A stretch of DNA of 64,000 bases from positions 25,473,445-25,537,444 of the forward strand of contig CM033107.1 of the NCBI GenBank assembly GCA_019321725.1. Direction: 5' to 3'. The position numbers and the translations under genes were made by a program. The notes beneath the pieces are model-generated. The model was given only the letters and a program-made list of their open reading frames with translations. It searched no databases and was not told where the DNA came from. Shown here piece by piece: positions 1 to 12,418 of this stretch. Source of the stretch: Paulownia fortunei. Its lineage: Eukaryota; Streptophyta; Magnoliopsida; Lamiales; Paulowniaceae. The first letter of the stretch is position 1, and every line of letters begins with the position of its first letter.

Positions 1-1315
1 TCCATCTTCTCATTTGTCAAAAATTAAGTATCATTCAAGAAAAAAATTTACAACACAAATGCTATAGCAATTAGGCACAATTAAATTCATGTTTGGAGCC
101 CTTTTAAAATAAAATTTTATTTATAAAATTAATTTTTTAATATGAATTTTTTAATATGAATTTTTTTAAAAATTATTTATAAATATTGTTAAATATTTGA
201 TAGAAATACACTTTTAACGTTTATTTAGTAAAAGTATAAAAAAAATTAAAAAATCATAATTTTACAATTCCCGAAAATAAACTTTTGAAAAAGTAATTTA
301 TTTTAAAAATCATTCAAAAATAATTGTCAAATACATAATTTTTTTACAAATGAACTTTCATATCTAAAAGTTCGTTTTGATGAGTTTCCTAACACCTTTT
401 AAGTACTTTACTCGAGGGAAAAATACATTGACATCACCTACCATTTCGTCATCAAGATCACATGAAAGTATAATTTTTTTACAAATGAACTTTCATGTTT
501 AAAAGTCCGTTTTGATGAGTTTCCTAACACCTTCTAAGTACTTTACTCGAGGGAAAAATACATTGACAGTACCTACCATTTCATTATCAAGATCATATGA
601 AAGTAATTTATTAAATACGTAAGTGTTAAGAGTCAAGAGTCAACCGATTGATATTTTCATACCCTTTTGTCACGCTAGATTTGTCATTTTTTCACCGAGA
701 AATGAATATTCTTCATTTAAAATAATCTTTTGGGGCCTATGCGATTTAGGGAAAAGATTTACAACATGAAAAATAAATAGGGAAAACGTCTTTTTGTTTT
801 TCATATTTTTGCTTGCTTGAGGAATAGGATCATAATTATCTTTTATAAGAGATTTGCATAATTTGAAAATAGGATAGGAGAAGTGATTTTGATGAATAAT
901 ATGAAATAAAAGCTTGTTTAATCACACAGGTATGAGGCATATTTGTGGCGGAATAGTGTTAAATTGGGGAAAACTCAAACTTATTTTTACTACCAATTGG
1001 ATCACCATTTGTCTAAAATCTTTTGCCAATGTGAACTTCGAAGAGGCCCATTAATCCAATTTGATTTGATTGAAGAATAAAATGTTGTATAAAAATAATG
1101 AAAAAGAATTGAAGAACTAGCTATAAGCAACTGAAATGAGTTCAGGCCCACACCTGTCATCTCGGTGGACTTTGCGGAGCCCACTTTAAATCCTTGGGGG
1201 CCCAATTCATATTTGTTCATGGACTTGTTTGAAGTCTGTTAATTTCCAAATGTTGGGCTAAAAGTTAGCTATTGGAAATAAAGGCCCAAATTTTAAAATG
1301 ATCGAAAATGTAAAA
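1..1315. other. AT-rich intergenic stretch with a 135-bp tandem duplication
   Basis: No gene was found here. The stretch is AT-rich, and its only clear structure is the direct duplication at about 335-604, listed separately. Open frames are short and lack features of a known family. Confidence 0.6.
335..604. repeat. Two tandem copies of a 135-bp unit
   Basis: The unit begins near 'ataatttttttacaaatg' at about 335 and again at about 470. Both copies contain the same ordered landmarks: ttcgttttgatgagtttcc (one base differs), tactttactcgagggaaa and catcaagatca (one base differs). The copies differ at scattered single bases only, so the duplication is fairly recent. No coding potential is apparent. 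Confidence 0.85.
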
Positions 1316-1387
1316 GGGGCATTCCGAGAATTGAACTCGGGACCTCTCGCACCCTAAGCGAGAATCATACCACTAGACCAAATGCCC
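1316..1387 (-). tRNA. tRNA-Pro(AGG)
   Basis: On the minus strand the sequence folds as a standard tRNA. It has a 7-bp acceptor stem (GGGCATT pairing with AATGCCC), a D-arm with GGTCTAGTGGTATG, and an anticodon stem CTCGC/GCGAG enclosing the loop TTAGGGT, whose anticodon is AGG (Pro). The T-arm contains GAGTTCAATTCTC. The discriminator base is C, and there is no intron. CCA is not encoded, as expected for a nuclear tRNA gene. Confidence 0.96.
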
Positions 1388-3424
1388 TGTTTAATTTGAT
1401 TTGTTATATAACAAAATTAACACGATAATTTGAAATTTCCCGTTTCTGTCATTCTCGTCCACTCAATCAACCTTCTTACCAATGTGCTCGGCGCTTAATA
1501 TATAATTTTTAATAAATTTAAAAATTTATCCCGAGTAATTAAATTATTTCAGTCGAATTTTTATAATTCTATTTCAAATATGTAAATTTAATAAATTTAG
1601 AGATATTTTAAAATTATTTTCAAACCTTATTTTTTAAAAAAAAATAGATAATAAAATTTATTATTGATATAAAATTTTAAAAGGTATTTGTACTAACTTT
1701 CAAAATTTATTATGATTTTGTTTCTAAAAATATGGATATGTTTAGTACAAAAATACTTCTTATTGTATTTTTTATTTTAGTTTTTAATTTTTACCTTATT
1801 TGATTCACTTTTGTTGCTTATTATTTAAGATTATACTAATTTTTATTCAACAAAAAATTATAAGTGTAAGTTTTTCATAATATAAAAATTATTTGATTTG
1901 GCTAATAGTTATGAAATAATGCTCAAATTCTTGTAAATTAATTTTTATTTTGTGTTGCATTGAATTAGAATTGATTAATATTTTCGTTTATAAGTTAGTT
2001 TTTGTTCAAATACTTATATAAATATAATAGATATAAAATATTTATGTATAACTATAACGCATTATATTTATATTTATATTTAATTTTTAATAATTAATTA
2101 AAAAAATCTAATAAAAAATAATTTTATATATAAAAATATAATAATTTGATAATCGGCTCTCGCCCGTTGTTCTCAAATTTGACTCCGCCCCACTCATCAC
2201 AACATTTGGTCCATCAACTCATGGTTTATTTATTATGTTAATCATGGGGAGGTTTATCACAACATTTGTTCGTCACCACTGAAGTTTACACTTTTTATGC
2301 ATTCTCATATTTCAGTTTGATGAGAGAGTTTGGTTTTTCGACATTTTCATTTTTGTGGTCCATTTGGTAGAAACTTTCAGGTACATTTACGTGTAGGATT
2401 TAAAAAAAAAAAAAAAAAGTGATAATAAAACTAGAAAGTGATGTATACTTGCTTGAATCGTCAAGATAAACGTGCGAATTTCCATTACCAGGTGGATTGT
2501 ACTCTCTCATCAATTTGAACCAGCTGAGAAACTGCCAATGTTGGAAAACAAAATTGTCAAATTCAAGATTGAATGTGATATGGGTCTAAGGCCCAAAACA
2601 CAAAAATACCACCTACTTCAAATTAAATTTATATGTGATAAGGATTCGGGTCGTGTATTTTTATTTTTGACTTAAACATGATTCGAATCATAAACCCTCA
2701 TTTCCTACCACATACATATCATATACAATCAGAATGTAAGGTGCCAAAACCACCCTATAACCAAATAGAGATGTTTATTGTGGAACTCCAACTTGTAATA
2801 AAATTGCAGCATCAGATGTTACTCCTAATGCTAAAGCAGACTGATTCAAAACCATGAATTTGGGATCCTATATTATCTGTCCCGGTGACTGGGTGCCTGT
2901 CGTATTAGAGAGTTTGGACACAAGGACAAAATTTGCAATACAGTCACCAAAGAATCTTGTCTTTTTTTTTTTCAATTTTTAAGAGATGAGTATGGCCAAA
3001 CTGGACATTAGGCATGTGAAATATGTGGGGAACAAGGTTCCTCAACTCACGACCACATCTGCCATTTTCCAAGGACCCCCACACCCCAAACCCCACATTT
3101 ATTGTCAGAATTCATTTCCTCTCATTAATCCATTCCTGTTTCACTACCACCACAGCCCCATCATCAGGATACAGGTTCATTATTAAATCTTTATTCTATA
3201 GAGCAACCACACCTACAGCTAACCCCCCACCCCCACCCCAACACCAATCTCTGTTAGATGGCAGCAGAGACCTCTGGGATGTTCCTGTTAGGGACCATGG
3301 ATCGCCTCTGGTTTCACCAAATTATATTTTTCTCGGAACACTCTTTAGTTCTTCTCCCTGAAACTTCAAAAACACCTTGCCCACCTCACAATCACCACAC
3401 TATTCATCAAAAAACAGCTCCCAA
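1388..3424. other. Intergenic region upstream of the DUF1685 gene
   Basis: Mostly AT-rich sequence with no recognisable gene. A poly-A run lies near 2401-2418. The last 300 bases are rich in C and CA and probably include the promoter or leader of the DUF1685 gene, but no TATA box or start site can be assigned with confidence. Confidence 0.5.
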
Positions 3425-4211
3425 ATGTCAGTAATCTCAGAGCAAGAAATTTCACCAGTAGCTTCTGTAATAACTGTTTCACAGGTAAGTAGACTGTGCA
3501 AAACGATAACTTCCCTTCATCTATCACTCCCAGACACACACAATAATGTAACAAAAAATACTGCAAAATTTGTTTCATTGTTGAATTATGTTGCTGCTTG
3601 TGATTATGATAATATTTTAAGGACGAGACCAGCAGCCAAGAAAGTGATCGTGAAAAGGAAAATACCACACATGAGGAGAGACCAACCAGGTTAAATCTTG
3701 TTTCCAGCAAAACCAGGTCTCATTCTTCTTCTCCAATATTAGCTCAAAAACAATCAAGAAACCTCGGATACGCCGGTTATTCGGCAAGGAGATTGCAGAA
3801 AACCATGAGCTGCAAGAGCTTAGGGGAGCTTGAACTTGAAGAAGTAAAGGGCTTCATGGATTTGGGATTCATTTTCAAGAAAGAAAAGTTGAACAAGCGC
3901 ATGATGAGCTTAATCCCCGGATTACAGAGGATTCATGCATGTAAAACTAAAGAACAAGATTCACGGGATAGTTTTGAATTCACCAATAATACTGATAATG
4001 TTGAAGATGAAGAAGAAGAAGAAGAAGAAGAAGACGATGAGAGAAAAAGGGGATAATGAGGCCATATTTATCCGAGGCATGGCTTGTAAAGAGGCCTGAT
4101 TCTCCATTACTGAATTTAAGAATACCAAGAGTTTCTACTACTGCGGATATGAAGAAACATTTGAAGTATTGGGCTCGGACAGTTGCATCAGCCATTCTGC
4201 AAGAATCTTGA
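3425..4211 (+). CDS. DUF1685 family protein, two exons, with an apparent 1-nt frameshift
   Basis: Exon 1 (3425-3484) encodes MSVISEQEISPVASVITVSQ and ends at CAG|GTAAGT. Exon 2 begins at 3622 after TTTTAAG, in phase 0. The DUF1685 hallmarks are present: SLGELELEEVKGFMDLGF, then an acidic low-complexity run (about 3999-4035), then RPYLSEAWLV and KRPDSPLLNLRIP, ending WARTVASAILQES and TGA at 4209-4211. The conserved C-terminal block is in a different frame from the upstream block. The first frame stops at TAA 4054-4056, just past an A5G4 run (4044-4052), and one extra base in that run would restore continuity. No splice pair fits so small a gap. This is either a sequencing or assembly indel or a real disabling mutation. 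The molecular function of the family is not established. ATG 3425 is the first Met in the frame. Confidence 0.78.
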
Positions 4212-4842
4212 TAAGTGCAGTGTTTTTTTTCATGTAAAGAATAAGGAAGTGGAGAACCACTCATTTCTCAGAGTCCACGTATACTATATTTCCACGACAA
4301 CTTGTAACTGTAAAAAGTCTTGTGTGAGTTTTCCAGTTGGTTTATGAAACAGAGGAGGTTTGCATATATTACACGTGCACTTTTTGTCAATGTCTTGTCC
4401 AAGAGCAATTGGAACAAAAAGATCTTTTCAATTCTTGTATGAATTTCACTCATTAGGGGTGCGATATGGATTATAATTATACTGGGAAATAGAAAGAGAA
4501 CAATCATTTGTTTAAATATATATAATTTCCAAATAAATTCAAGTAATTAACTCCTAATTTAAATTGTTTGTATGTTTCACATAAGTTCAAGTAATTGCAA
4601 CGATTGATACATTAGATGTAATATGTACTAAATTCGAAATTTATTCATTTTTTATTTTCGTCAAAGCATAATGCACGTGAACAAGATTCTAAAATTCTCT
4701 TAATTAAAATTCATAAATGAAAGCAAACACATAGTAGCAGAAATGTAAAGAATTGTAGAGGACAAGGTTCGGGTACATCGGTGTGTTATGTTGCTTTAAC
4801 TGCAAACATTAGTCCCAAGAACCCATCATTGTTTCAACCAAT

Positions 4843-5262
4843 GTTTTGAAAATAAAATGGTCCTCACCAGTTTAGCCGATAATTAGAAGTCGGTTCGATT
4901 TGATTAGACATATATTATTAAATTTCCAGTTTGACCTTGGTTTTTATTTTTTATTTTTTATTTTTTATTTTTTTAAAAAAAATTTAAATTTAATATTTTG
5001 TTATATTTATATGGTTATATGAATTTTGAGTTTTGTTAAATATTTTTTTAGGTAATTATTTATTTTTTTATAATTAAAATTTATTATTTAATAATTAGTT
5101 TATTATATTATTATGTTAAATAATATAATAAGAAAATATAATCAATTTTCTTTATACTGATTTGATCGACGATTGAATCGATTTGACCGATTAAATTGCT
5201 AATAAATAGTAAGATCGATTTAATTATCGATCTGATTATAAAAATACTTATTTCGACTATGC
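4843..5262. mobile_element. Degenerate non-autonomous DNA element of the 'AACCGGTTxGA' type
   Basis: The left part contains ttttgaaaataaaatggtcc and gaagtcggttcgatttgat. The right part contains gattgaatcgatttgaccga and cgatctgattataaaaatac. These read as poorly conserved inverted arms around an AT-rich centre. The same arrangement recurs at about 26165-26545. There is no coding capacity. Assignment to a superfamily (Mutator-like?) is a guess. Confidence 0.5.
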
Positions 5263-5474
5263 TACTGAAAGATTCGGGAAAGTCGGAAAATGTGCTATCC
5301 ATTAACCCACCCAGAATAAATGGACTTGGGTGCATCCATTAGTCAAATGCCCCATGGGCCATCACTCTTTCATGGGCTTTGCTTGGGCTAACATTAGACG
5401 GGCCGGGGTGATCAGGGGCTTCCCCTATTTGGGCTCCTCCTGCAAAAAGGACTTAACACTTTTGGATCAATTGT

Positions 5475-6025
5475 AGAAAAATTAATAAAAAAAATTTTAA
5501 ATAAACTTTTATATTTAAAAACCCCATGAAATTGTTTTTCAGTTTATAAAATCTATTCCATCAACTTTTCATTCCAAAAAACCCCATCATTAACTTTTAA
5601 TCTATTTTTGGACGAATTTACCCCTGCATTTCTTACATTAAGAAATTTTTTATTTCTTCAAATTTATTTTTAAAATTGGTTTTTGTAATTGTTTTCATAC
5701 AAACTTAACTCATAAACTTCTAAAAAAATTATATTTTTGTTTAGTTCATTCAATTGTAAAAATTAAAACTCTACTATAATTTTTATATATACCAAAATTC
5801 AAGACAATATTTTTCTCTAAACATTTAATATACTAAAACTTGAACAACCTATGAAAAGTATTCTATTAAAAAATTAATTCATTCAATTTCTTAACCTAAG
5901 AAGTCCAAGGGTAATTTAGTCAAAAAATAACTATTGAGATTTTTGGAATGAAAAGTTGGTGGAACAGAGTTTTTTGGATTGGAAAATATTTTGATGAATT
6001 TTTTTAGTAATTTTTTTTACTAAGA
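5475..6025. mobile_element. MITE-like element with about 110-bp imperfect terminal inverted repeats
   Basis: The left arm (about 5485-5630) contains ccatcaacttttcattccaa and ends near aatttaccc. The reverse complement of the right arm (about 5908-6025) contains ccaccaacttttcattccaa and ends at aattaccc. Both arms also carry runs like ttaataaaaaaaatt/ttactaaaaaaatt at the outer ends. The interior has no coding potential. Target-site duplications could not be fixed because the ends are low-complexity. Confidence 0.65.
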
Positions 6026-7579
6026 TTTCGCAAGGAAAATGATTATTTACTAATTACCAGCTCATTAAATTAGTGATTAAGTTAAATTTATTGCCCAACT
6101 ATTTTCAGTATCTATCAATTCTGGAATTAAAAAAAGTCTTCTCGTACCTGCAATTAACTGTATCAACAGATTAATTATTTAATTCACCAAGAACTGATAA
6201 TGCAGAGAATTAAATATTATTACGTGTAACATGATGTTAATTGTGATGATAATAATCATCAAACAAAAAGCACTCACAAACAAAATGGAAAAATACAAAT
6301 CCCTTGCGTGCCTATCACACAATTAATCATACATCCAAACCAAATTCATTTTATTTCGTCACAAGGAATGAAAAGTATTTTATTTTAAATCTCTAGTTTT
6401 CAAATTAAGTTTTGAATTGTGTTGGATCAATTGTTCCAACTAACCATATCATCACTAACTTTTTCAAATTACATTTACAAAAAAAAAATATATATATATA
6501 TATATAATTTGATATGCTACATATAAAAAACTCATTAAGTACAATAAATAATTCTTACACATTTGATGTACATAAATTACAACTAAAATAAATTAATACC
6601 CAATTTATTTTTTTATAAAGTTTAAAAAAATTCAAGTCTCAAAACTAATTAATTGTAAAATTTTGAAACTTCCACCACCACCGACGTTTATAGAAAAAGT
6701 TACTTAGTGGTAAAAAAATTGAAATATCTATCTTCACTTATTAGGGTAATTGAAGTTTCTAGCACTTCATTTTGACATTGATTTGAAACTTTCATGTTTA
6801 AGTTGATAGTGATTCGACATTTTGAAAATTTTATTTTAATTTATAGTTTATTATATATTGTAATTCATGAATATGCATATATGATTCAAATTTAAATATT
6901 TTATATATTTAATATTTATTTATAATATGAAATAAAATTCAAGACTATATGCAAACAACAATAACCCTAAAACTAAAATGAACATATCTAAAATTATATA
7001 TATCTACAATTAATTACCTAAGTTTGGCAACATTATTACATCAACAATTGATAGAACAATACCAGCCATAATTGACTACAGTTCACATGCCATCACCATG
7101 TCCAATTAACACCATTTTCTGCTGTTTTCCATCTATATTTGTCAACTTTATTTTGATTGGTTTTTACCGAGAAAGGATTGAAACATCTCATATCATCCAC
7201 GCCCTTTTGTCATACGTCTATTGGGCCTTTTAACCATTGATAAAGGTGTTAAACTGCGGGTCCCATATTTGAAATTTTTTCTTCAAGAACATTTGTACCT
7301 ATGCTCAAATAAGAATTCTCTCACCCACGTCTAATTTAGTGGCACACTGAAAAAACCACTGTAAGTATAATCGTAAGCTTGCACGTGCGATTTCATTTGA
7401 AGGTTTAAAAAGACTGTAAGAAGTTCCTGAATGGTAATAAGGTTATTGTACGAACCAAGCGAAGTGCCGATCCTAGTGTTAATACTTTACACGATGCGAT
7501 GGATTTATCATAAATTAGGAGGAAGACTATCCATTTTCAGAACTAATCAGGAATCTGGATTATAAAAAAATAAAATAAA

Positions 7580-7606
7580 ATAATAATAATAATAATAATA
7601 ATAATT
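7580..7606. repeat. (ATA)n trinucleotide microsatellite
   Basis: An uninterrupted taataataat... tract in intergenic DNA. A similar tract lies at about 12162-12183. Confidence 0.85.
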
Positions 7607-8328
7607 GTCTCAATTGTAGGGTCATAACTATACTTTCTCAACTTTTTTTCTATTAAATAAAAAACAAGATATTTATATTTTATATATTGATAGCAGTGGG
7701 GCTTTTCAATGTTGAGAGAAAGAAAGTATAGTCCTTTTCTAAACCCGAGATTAAGTTTTTCTAAATCACAAAAAGACATCACTCTTATACGGATGTCTTA
7801 AATTTTGTGATTAATCATCAGTTACATCTGTCCTCGAAATTAAGACAATAAATCAAACGGATGTCCCTAAATAAATCCAATTTCTTCAATTCCCAAATAT
7901 ACCCTCCCGATCTCCAATACCGATTAGCATTCCCCTTGGCCAAAAATACAGAAAACCTTTTATTCCCATCTAAAACCAACAACAGCATGCAACAACAAAA
8001 CTGCTAACGTTGGAACTGCAAAACCTCTTCGTAGTCGTGGGTTCAATGACAACTGAACCAAAATAATATTACCGTTGGATCAACACGTGGCGTCTCCTAT
8101 CCCCTCTTTGGTTTGGCTTGGATTCTCTTCTCTCCGACCACCTTCGTTCACATTCACTGTTCCCTCTCTCTCTCTCTCGTTACATTGTTTTCTTCTTAAG
8201 CTTCCAAGATTTTCTCTCCTGATTTTCGTCCTCTATCTCTTGATTTCATCTGTCTTTTTTTTCTTTGAAAAGGGAAACAAGTAAACACGCCCTTCTTCTC
8301 TGATGGATCGTTTTTCTAAAATCTAGCC

Positions 8329-10503
8329 ATGGCCTCACTTTCCGGTGGGTTTTCTTTTGATTCCGTCCTTGTTTCGATTTTGGTTTTATTTTCCTTTATC
8401 TCCGGCAATATATTATCGGCGACAGAATTTGACTTCGGGACATTGACTCTCTCCCGCCTGAAGCTCCTCGGCGACGCCCACTGGACCAACGGGAGCGTGA
8501 GGCTCACGCGCGATCTCGGCGTCCCATACTCTGGCTCTGGAAAAGTTTTATACTCAAAGCCCGTCAAATTCCGGCTGCCTGGGATTCAATCTCCGGCGAG
8601 CTTCTCTACATTCTTCTCGTTCTCTGTCGCTAATTTGAACCCCTCCTCCATCGGCGGCGGCTTGGCATTCGTCATCTCGCCGGACGACGAGTTCGTCGGC
8701 GACGCCGGTGGGTTTTTGGGAATCATGGACGCAAAGGGCGCCCCAAACGGCGTCGTGGCAGTGGAATTTGACACTCTAATGGACGTTGAATTCAAGGACA
8801 TTAATGGAAATCACGTGGGTTTTGATTTGAACTCAATGGTTTCGACCCAAGTTGGGGATTTGGAAACTATTGGTGTTGATTTAAAAAGCGGTGACCTGGT
8901 CAACTCGTGGGTTGATTATTCCGGGTCAACTCAGCTAATCGAAGTGTACGTATCGTACTCCAATTTGAAGCCCAAAGAGCCCATTATATCCGCCACTTTT
9001 GATCTTAATGAGTATATAGTGAATGATTCCATGTTTGTTGGGTTCTCCGGGTCAACTCAGGGAAGTACAGAAATTCACACCATTGCGTGGTGGAGTTTTA
9101 ACTCGTCGTTTGATGAAAATCCGAGTTCTAACTCGGTGGTGCCCTCGGGAGCACCGCCACCGCCGCCAACGGATACTTTAATGAACCCCGCGGCGGATAT
9201 AGCCAACCCGCCGCCACCTTCACTCGCACCTGAGGCTGACAATAGTAATGCCACGTCGCATGAAGAGAAAAGTAGTGGGAAGTGTCACAACCAGTTGTGC
9301 AAAGGTGGTCCGGGGGCCGTTGTTGGAGTGGTAACCGCTGGTGCGTTTTTCTTGGCATTTTGTGCTCTGGCATTCATATGGGCGTACAATAAGAAATTTA
9401 AGACTGAGAAAGACTCAGAGACTTTGGCTTCGGATGTGATCAAAATGCCGAAGGAGTTCAGCTACAAGGAGCTAAAATTTGCTACTAAAGGATTTGATTC
9501 CAATCGAATTATCGGGCACGGTGCATTCGGCACGGTGTATAAGGGTATCTTGCCCGCCACGGGTGACATTGTGGCGGTGAAGAGGTGTAGCCATAGCGGA
9601 CAGGGGAATGCAGAGTTTTTGTCCGAATTGTCAATAATTGGAACCCTCAGACATAGAAATCTTGTTAGACTTCAAGGTTGGTGCCATGAGAAGGGTGAAA
9701 TTTTATTAGTTTATGATTTGATGTCTAATGGGAGTTTAGACAAGGCATTGTTCGAGTCGAGGATGATATTGCCGTGGCCTCATAGGCGGAAGATTTTGCT
9801 TGGTGTGGCTTCGGCTTTAGCATATTTGCACCAAGAGTGTGAAAATCAGGTGATTCATAGAGACATCAAGACTAGCAACATTATGTTGGATGAAGGGTTC
9901 AATGCAAGATTAGGAGATTTTGGGTTGGCGAGGCAAATTGAGCATGACAAATCCCCTGATGCAACAGTGGCTGCAGGCACAATGGGGTACTTGGCTCCTG
10001 AGTACTTGTTAACTGGTCGGGCCACCGAGAAAACCGATGTTTTTAGCTACGGTGCGGTGGTGCTAGAGGTGGCAAGTGGGCGGAGGCCGATCGAGAAGGA
10101 GTTTAACGGTGTGGGGAAAGTTGGGGTGAGTAGTAATTTGGTGGAATGGGTGTGGAGTTTGCATAGGGAAGGGAGGTTGATGGTGGCGGCTGATCCAAGA
10201 CTTGTGAATGAGTTCGATGAGGCTGAAATGAGAAGGGTGCTATTGGTTGGACTTGCCTGTTCGCACCCCGACCCAATGGCTAGACCCACGATGAGGGTTG
10301 TGGTCCAAATGCTAGTGGGGGACACTGAAATCCCTATTGTCCCAAGAACAAAGCCAACTATGAGTTTCAGCACATCACAACTCCTAATGACCTTGCAAGA
10401 TAGTGTTTCTGATTTCAATGGCATGATCACAATTTCCACCACCTCGTCGGAAAACAGTTTCATTGGTGGCAGTGGCGGCGGCAGTCGCCTAGACTTGGTC
10501 TAA
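8329..10503 (+). CDS. L-type lectin-domain receptor kinase, LecRK-VIII type
   Basis: An intronless 724-residue receptor kinase, the usual length for the family. Residues 1-31 form a signal peptide. Residues 32 to about 265 are a legume-lectin domain, with EFDF near the mature start, VAVEFDT and GNHVGFD. A Pro-rich linker follows, then a membrane helix at about 330-353 and a cytoplasmic kinase from about 394. Visible kinase motifs are the glycine loop GHGAFG (396-401), Lys418 in VAVKR, HRDIK with catalytic Asp512, DFG Asp530 and GYLAPEY. It is therefore an RD-type kinase with all catalytic residues present. The protein is expected at the plasma membrane, sensing an extracellular or wall-derived signal; the ligand is unknown. 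The overall sequence resembles Arabidopsis LecRK-VIII.1/VIII.2 (At3g53380/At5g03140) most closely, from memory. ATG 8329 is the first Met and directly precedes the signal peptide. Confidence 0.95.
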   Translation: MASLSGGFSFDSVLVSILVLFSFISGNILSATEFDFGTLTLSRLKLLGDAHWTNGSVRLTRDLGVPYSGSGKVLYSKPVKFRLPGIQSPASFSTFFSFSVANLNPSSIGGGLAFVISPDDEFVGDAGGFLGIMDAKGAPNGVVAVEFDTLMDVEFKDINGNHVGFDLNSMVSTQVGDLETIGVDLKSGDLVNSWVDYSGSTQLIEVYVSYSNLKPKEPIISATFDLNEYIVNDSMFVGFSGSTQGSTEIHTIAWWSFNSSFDENPSSNSVVPSGAPPPPPTDTLMNPAADIANPPPPSLAPEADNSNATSHEEKSSGKCHNQLCKGGPGAVVGVVTAGAFFLAFCALAFIWAYNKKFKTEKDSETLASDVIKMPKEFSYKELKFATKGFDSNRIIGHGAFGTVYKGILPATGDIVAVKRCSHSGQGNAEFLSELSIIGTLRHRNLVRLQGWCHEKGEILLVYDLMSNGSLDKALFESRMILPWPHRRKILLGVASALAYLHQECENQVIHRDIKTSNIMLDEGFNARLGDFGLARQIEHDKSPDATVAAGTMGYLAPEYLLTGRATEKTDVFSYGAVVLEVASGRRPIEKEFNGVGKVGVSSNLVEWVWSLHREGRLMVAADPRLVNEFDEAEMRRVLLVGLACSHPDPMARPTMRVVVQMLVGDTEIPIVPRTKPTMSFSTSQLLMTLQDSVSDFNGMITISTTSSENSFIGGSGGGSRLDLV

Positions 10504-11696
10504 CCGCTAAAATTCCAATTCTGCTATAGGGTTGAGATTCTTCCTGGGGTCATTATGTTTATTTATTACTCTTATTAGTCCATATATTCATTGATTTATA
10601 AAACTATGTACTTAACACGAATAACTTATATAGAACATCTTTTTGTGACAGTGTCAATAAAGATCAAAGGTATTATAGAATTATAAATTTAAGCTAAACC
10701 TAGATTAAATCTTGTATATGTCTGTGGGGTGCAGTATTATCAGAATTGTTTGTCATGCTGATAATGCAAGAAAGAAAAGCTCCAATTAGTCATACAAAGT
10801 TGGGACAAATGAAAATGGTGGTAGTCATGTTCTTGGGGTAAATTATACTTTATGGAGAGAGAGGTGGGTGGTTGCTTTCCCAAGTAACCTATTGAGTCAA
10901 AAGCAAATACAAGAGTTTGAGTAGAGGTTTGGTAAAGTGTAACCGATATAATTGGCAGAAGAAAGGCATATTTATTACCAGATATTTTTGGATTTTCAAC
11001 TGTTCCTGCTGTGGTCCTCCTGTGGATTGTACAGGGAAACATTTCTTGATTTGTACCTTTGGCACTTGAAAGGTGCCCCATTTTTTCTGTGGGCTTTTCC
11101 ACTATGCTTTATGTCTAGTGCAACAGATTCTTGGATCAATGGTTTGAGTGTAATCTACATATTATATAATCCTTTTTTTTTATATTCACAATTAAGAAAA
11201 AGAAATTAAGTATCTTCGAGTGATTTTTGTAATTATTTACCTCAAACCATTTTAATTTATTGAATATAAAAATTGTTATATTTATCAACATTGAAGTGCT
11301 AGCTTAAATATCGATTTTGTACACAACCATTTGTTCCAATATACTTTATGTTAACTAATTTTGTACTTTTTTTTTTGTTTTCTCGTTTAAAAAAGCTGAA
11401 AACAAAAATTCTTCCATTATATTGTATATGTATATGTGTGTATATATCAAATGAATTTTGTTTTATCCTCTTTTTATGAAATGTATTATAAATTATTGGG
11501 TATCTTGTTATTCCATATTAAAGTTCAGATTCATGTTGGTAATTTGACATTTTCTTCAAATTTTTAAATATTTTTAGAAATGTGCACCATACGTGAATCT
11601 AATCAACTATTAAAATAATTTCATTGTTAATAGGGTTGTGTTAGTTTAAATTAAGAAATTTCAAATCCGTATAAAATTAATGAGAAATTTATAAAT

Positions 11697-11830
11697 AGGA
11701 TGTGTTAGTCTAAAATAATTTTTTATCCCAATAATTCTGTCAATATATTTTATAAGTTTATTTTCATTCTTTTTAAATATATGGATACAAAGTAGTTGGG
11801 TAAAAAATTATTATAGGTTAGCATTACCAT
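11697..11830. mobile_element. Short MITE with about 30-bp terminal inverted repeats
   Basis: The left end reads tgttagtctaaaataatttt from 11703, and the inverted right end reads tgctaacctataataatttt from 11823. They flank about 60 bp of AT-rich sequence. This near-complementarity over about 30 bp in a 120-bp unit fits a MITE. The superfamily cannot be determined. Confidence 0.6.
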
Positions 11831-12418
11831 ATTAATAAATTAAAACTTTACATTTCCTTCTTTCGAAATAGTTAAAATTAGTACCTCTTTTATAATATAG
11901 TAACTTCCTACTCCCCTACCTATACATTTCCCTTGTTATTTCTCTGCCTTGGGTCTTTCTCATATTTATAAAATTTGTCCAGACATTCTATTACCAACCG
12001 AACACACAACGCGTGAAAATTGGTCTCTTTTACAATAAGAGCTGTCACAAAATAATTAGTAACAAGTAATATCATCTTTGCGTTTAAGATATATAAATTG
12101 CTTGTCTCAAAGCAATAATCTTGATTTCTTTCCATTTCCTTGTCGTTTTCAATCTTTCAAAATAATAATAATAATAATAATAATCATAATCATTTGTACA
12201 TAGAGCCATCACTCGATTAGTGAATCAAGATTTTGTCTGAACTAAACTCATATATTAACCTTAAAAGTAACAATAATTTAGACACCTAACTTAGATTTTC
12301 TGTCTAATTATTATGTATTGAGATTAATCCCTTTGAATTTACGGCAATTTGATTTGTAATCACATATGCTATAATACAAAAATAGAAAGTAAATTTAAGC
12401 TCAGCGTTTCAAAGACTA

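Larger units (their letters stand above)
4212..8328. other. AT-rich intergenic region with transposon remnants; LecRK leader at its right end
   Basis: No gene is supported. It holds a non-autonomous element at about 4843-5262, a terminal-inverted-repeat element at about 5475-6025, a TA run near 6488-6507 and an (ATA)n run at about 7580-7606. The final 170 bases contain a pyrimidine-rich (TC)n patch at about 8161-8178, typical of a plant 5' leader, and probably belong to the lectin receptor kinase mRNA. Confidence 0.6.

Noticed and set aside
8316..10463. Minus-strand frames of up to 138 codons under the LecRK gene
   Set aside because: They are antisense shadows of a GC-richer coding region.
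10740..11209. Open frames of 120 codons (minus) and 85 codons (plus) after LecRK
   Set aside because: Neither begins with ATG, they overlap on opposite strands, and no family motif is visible. Most likely the 3' flank of the kinase gene.
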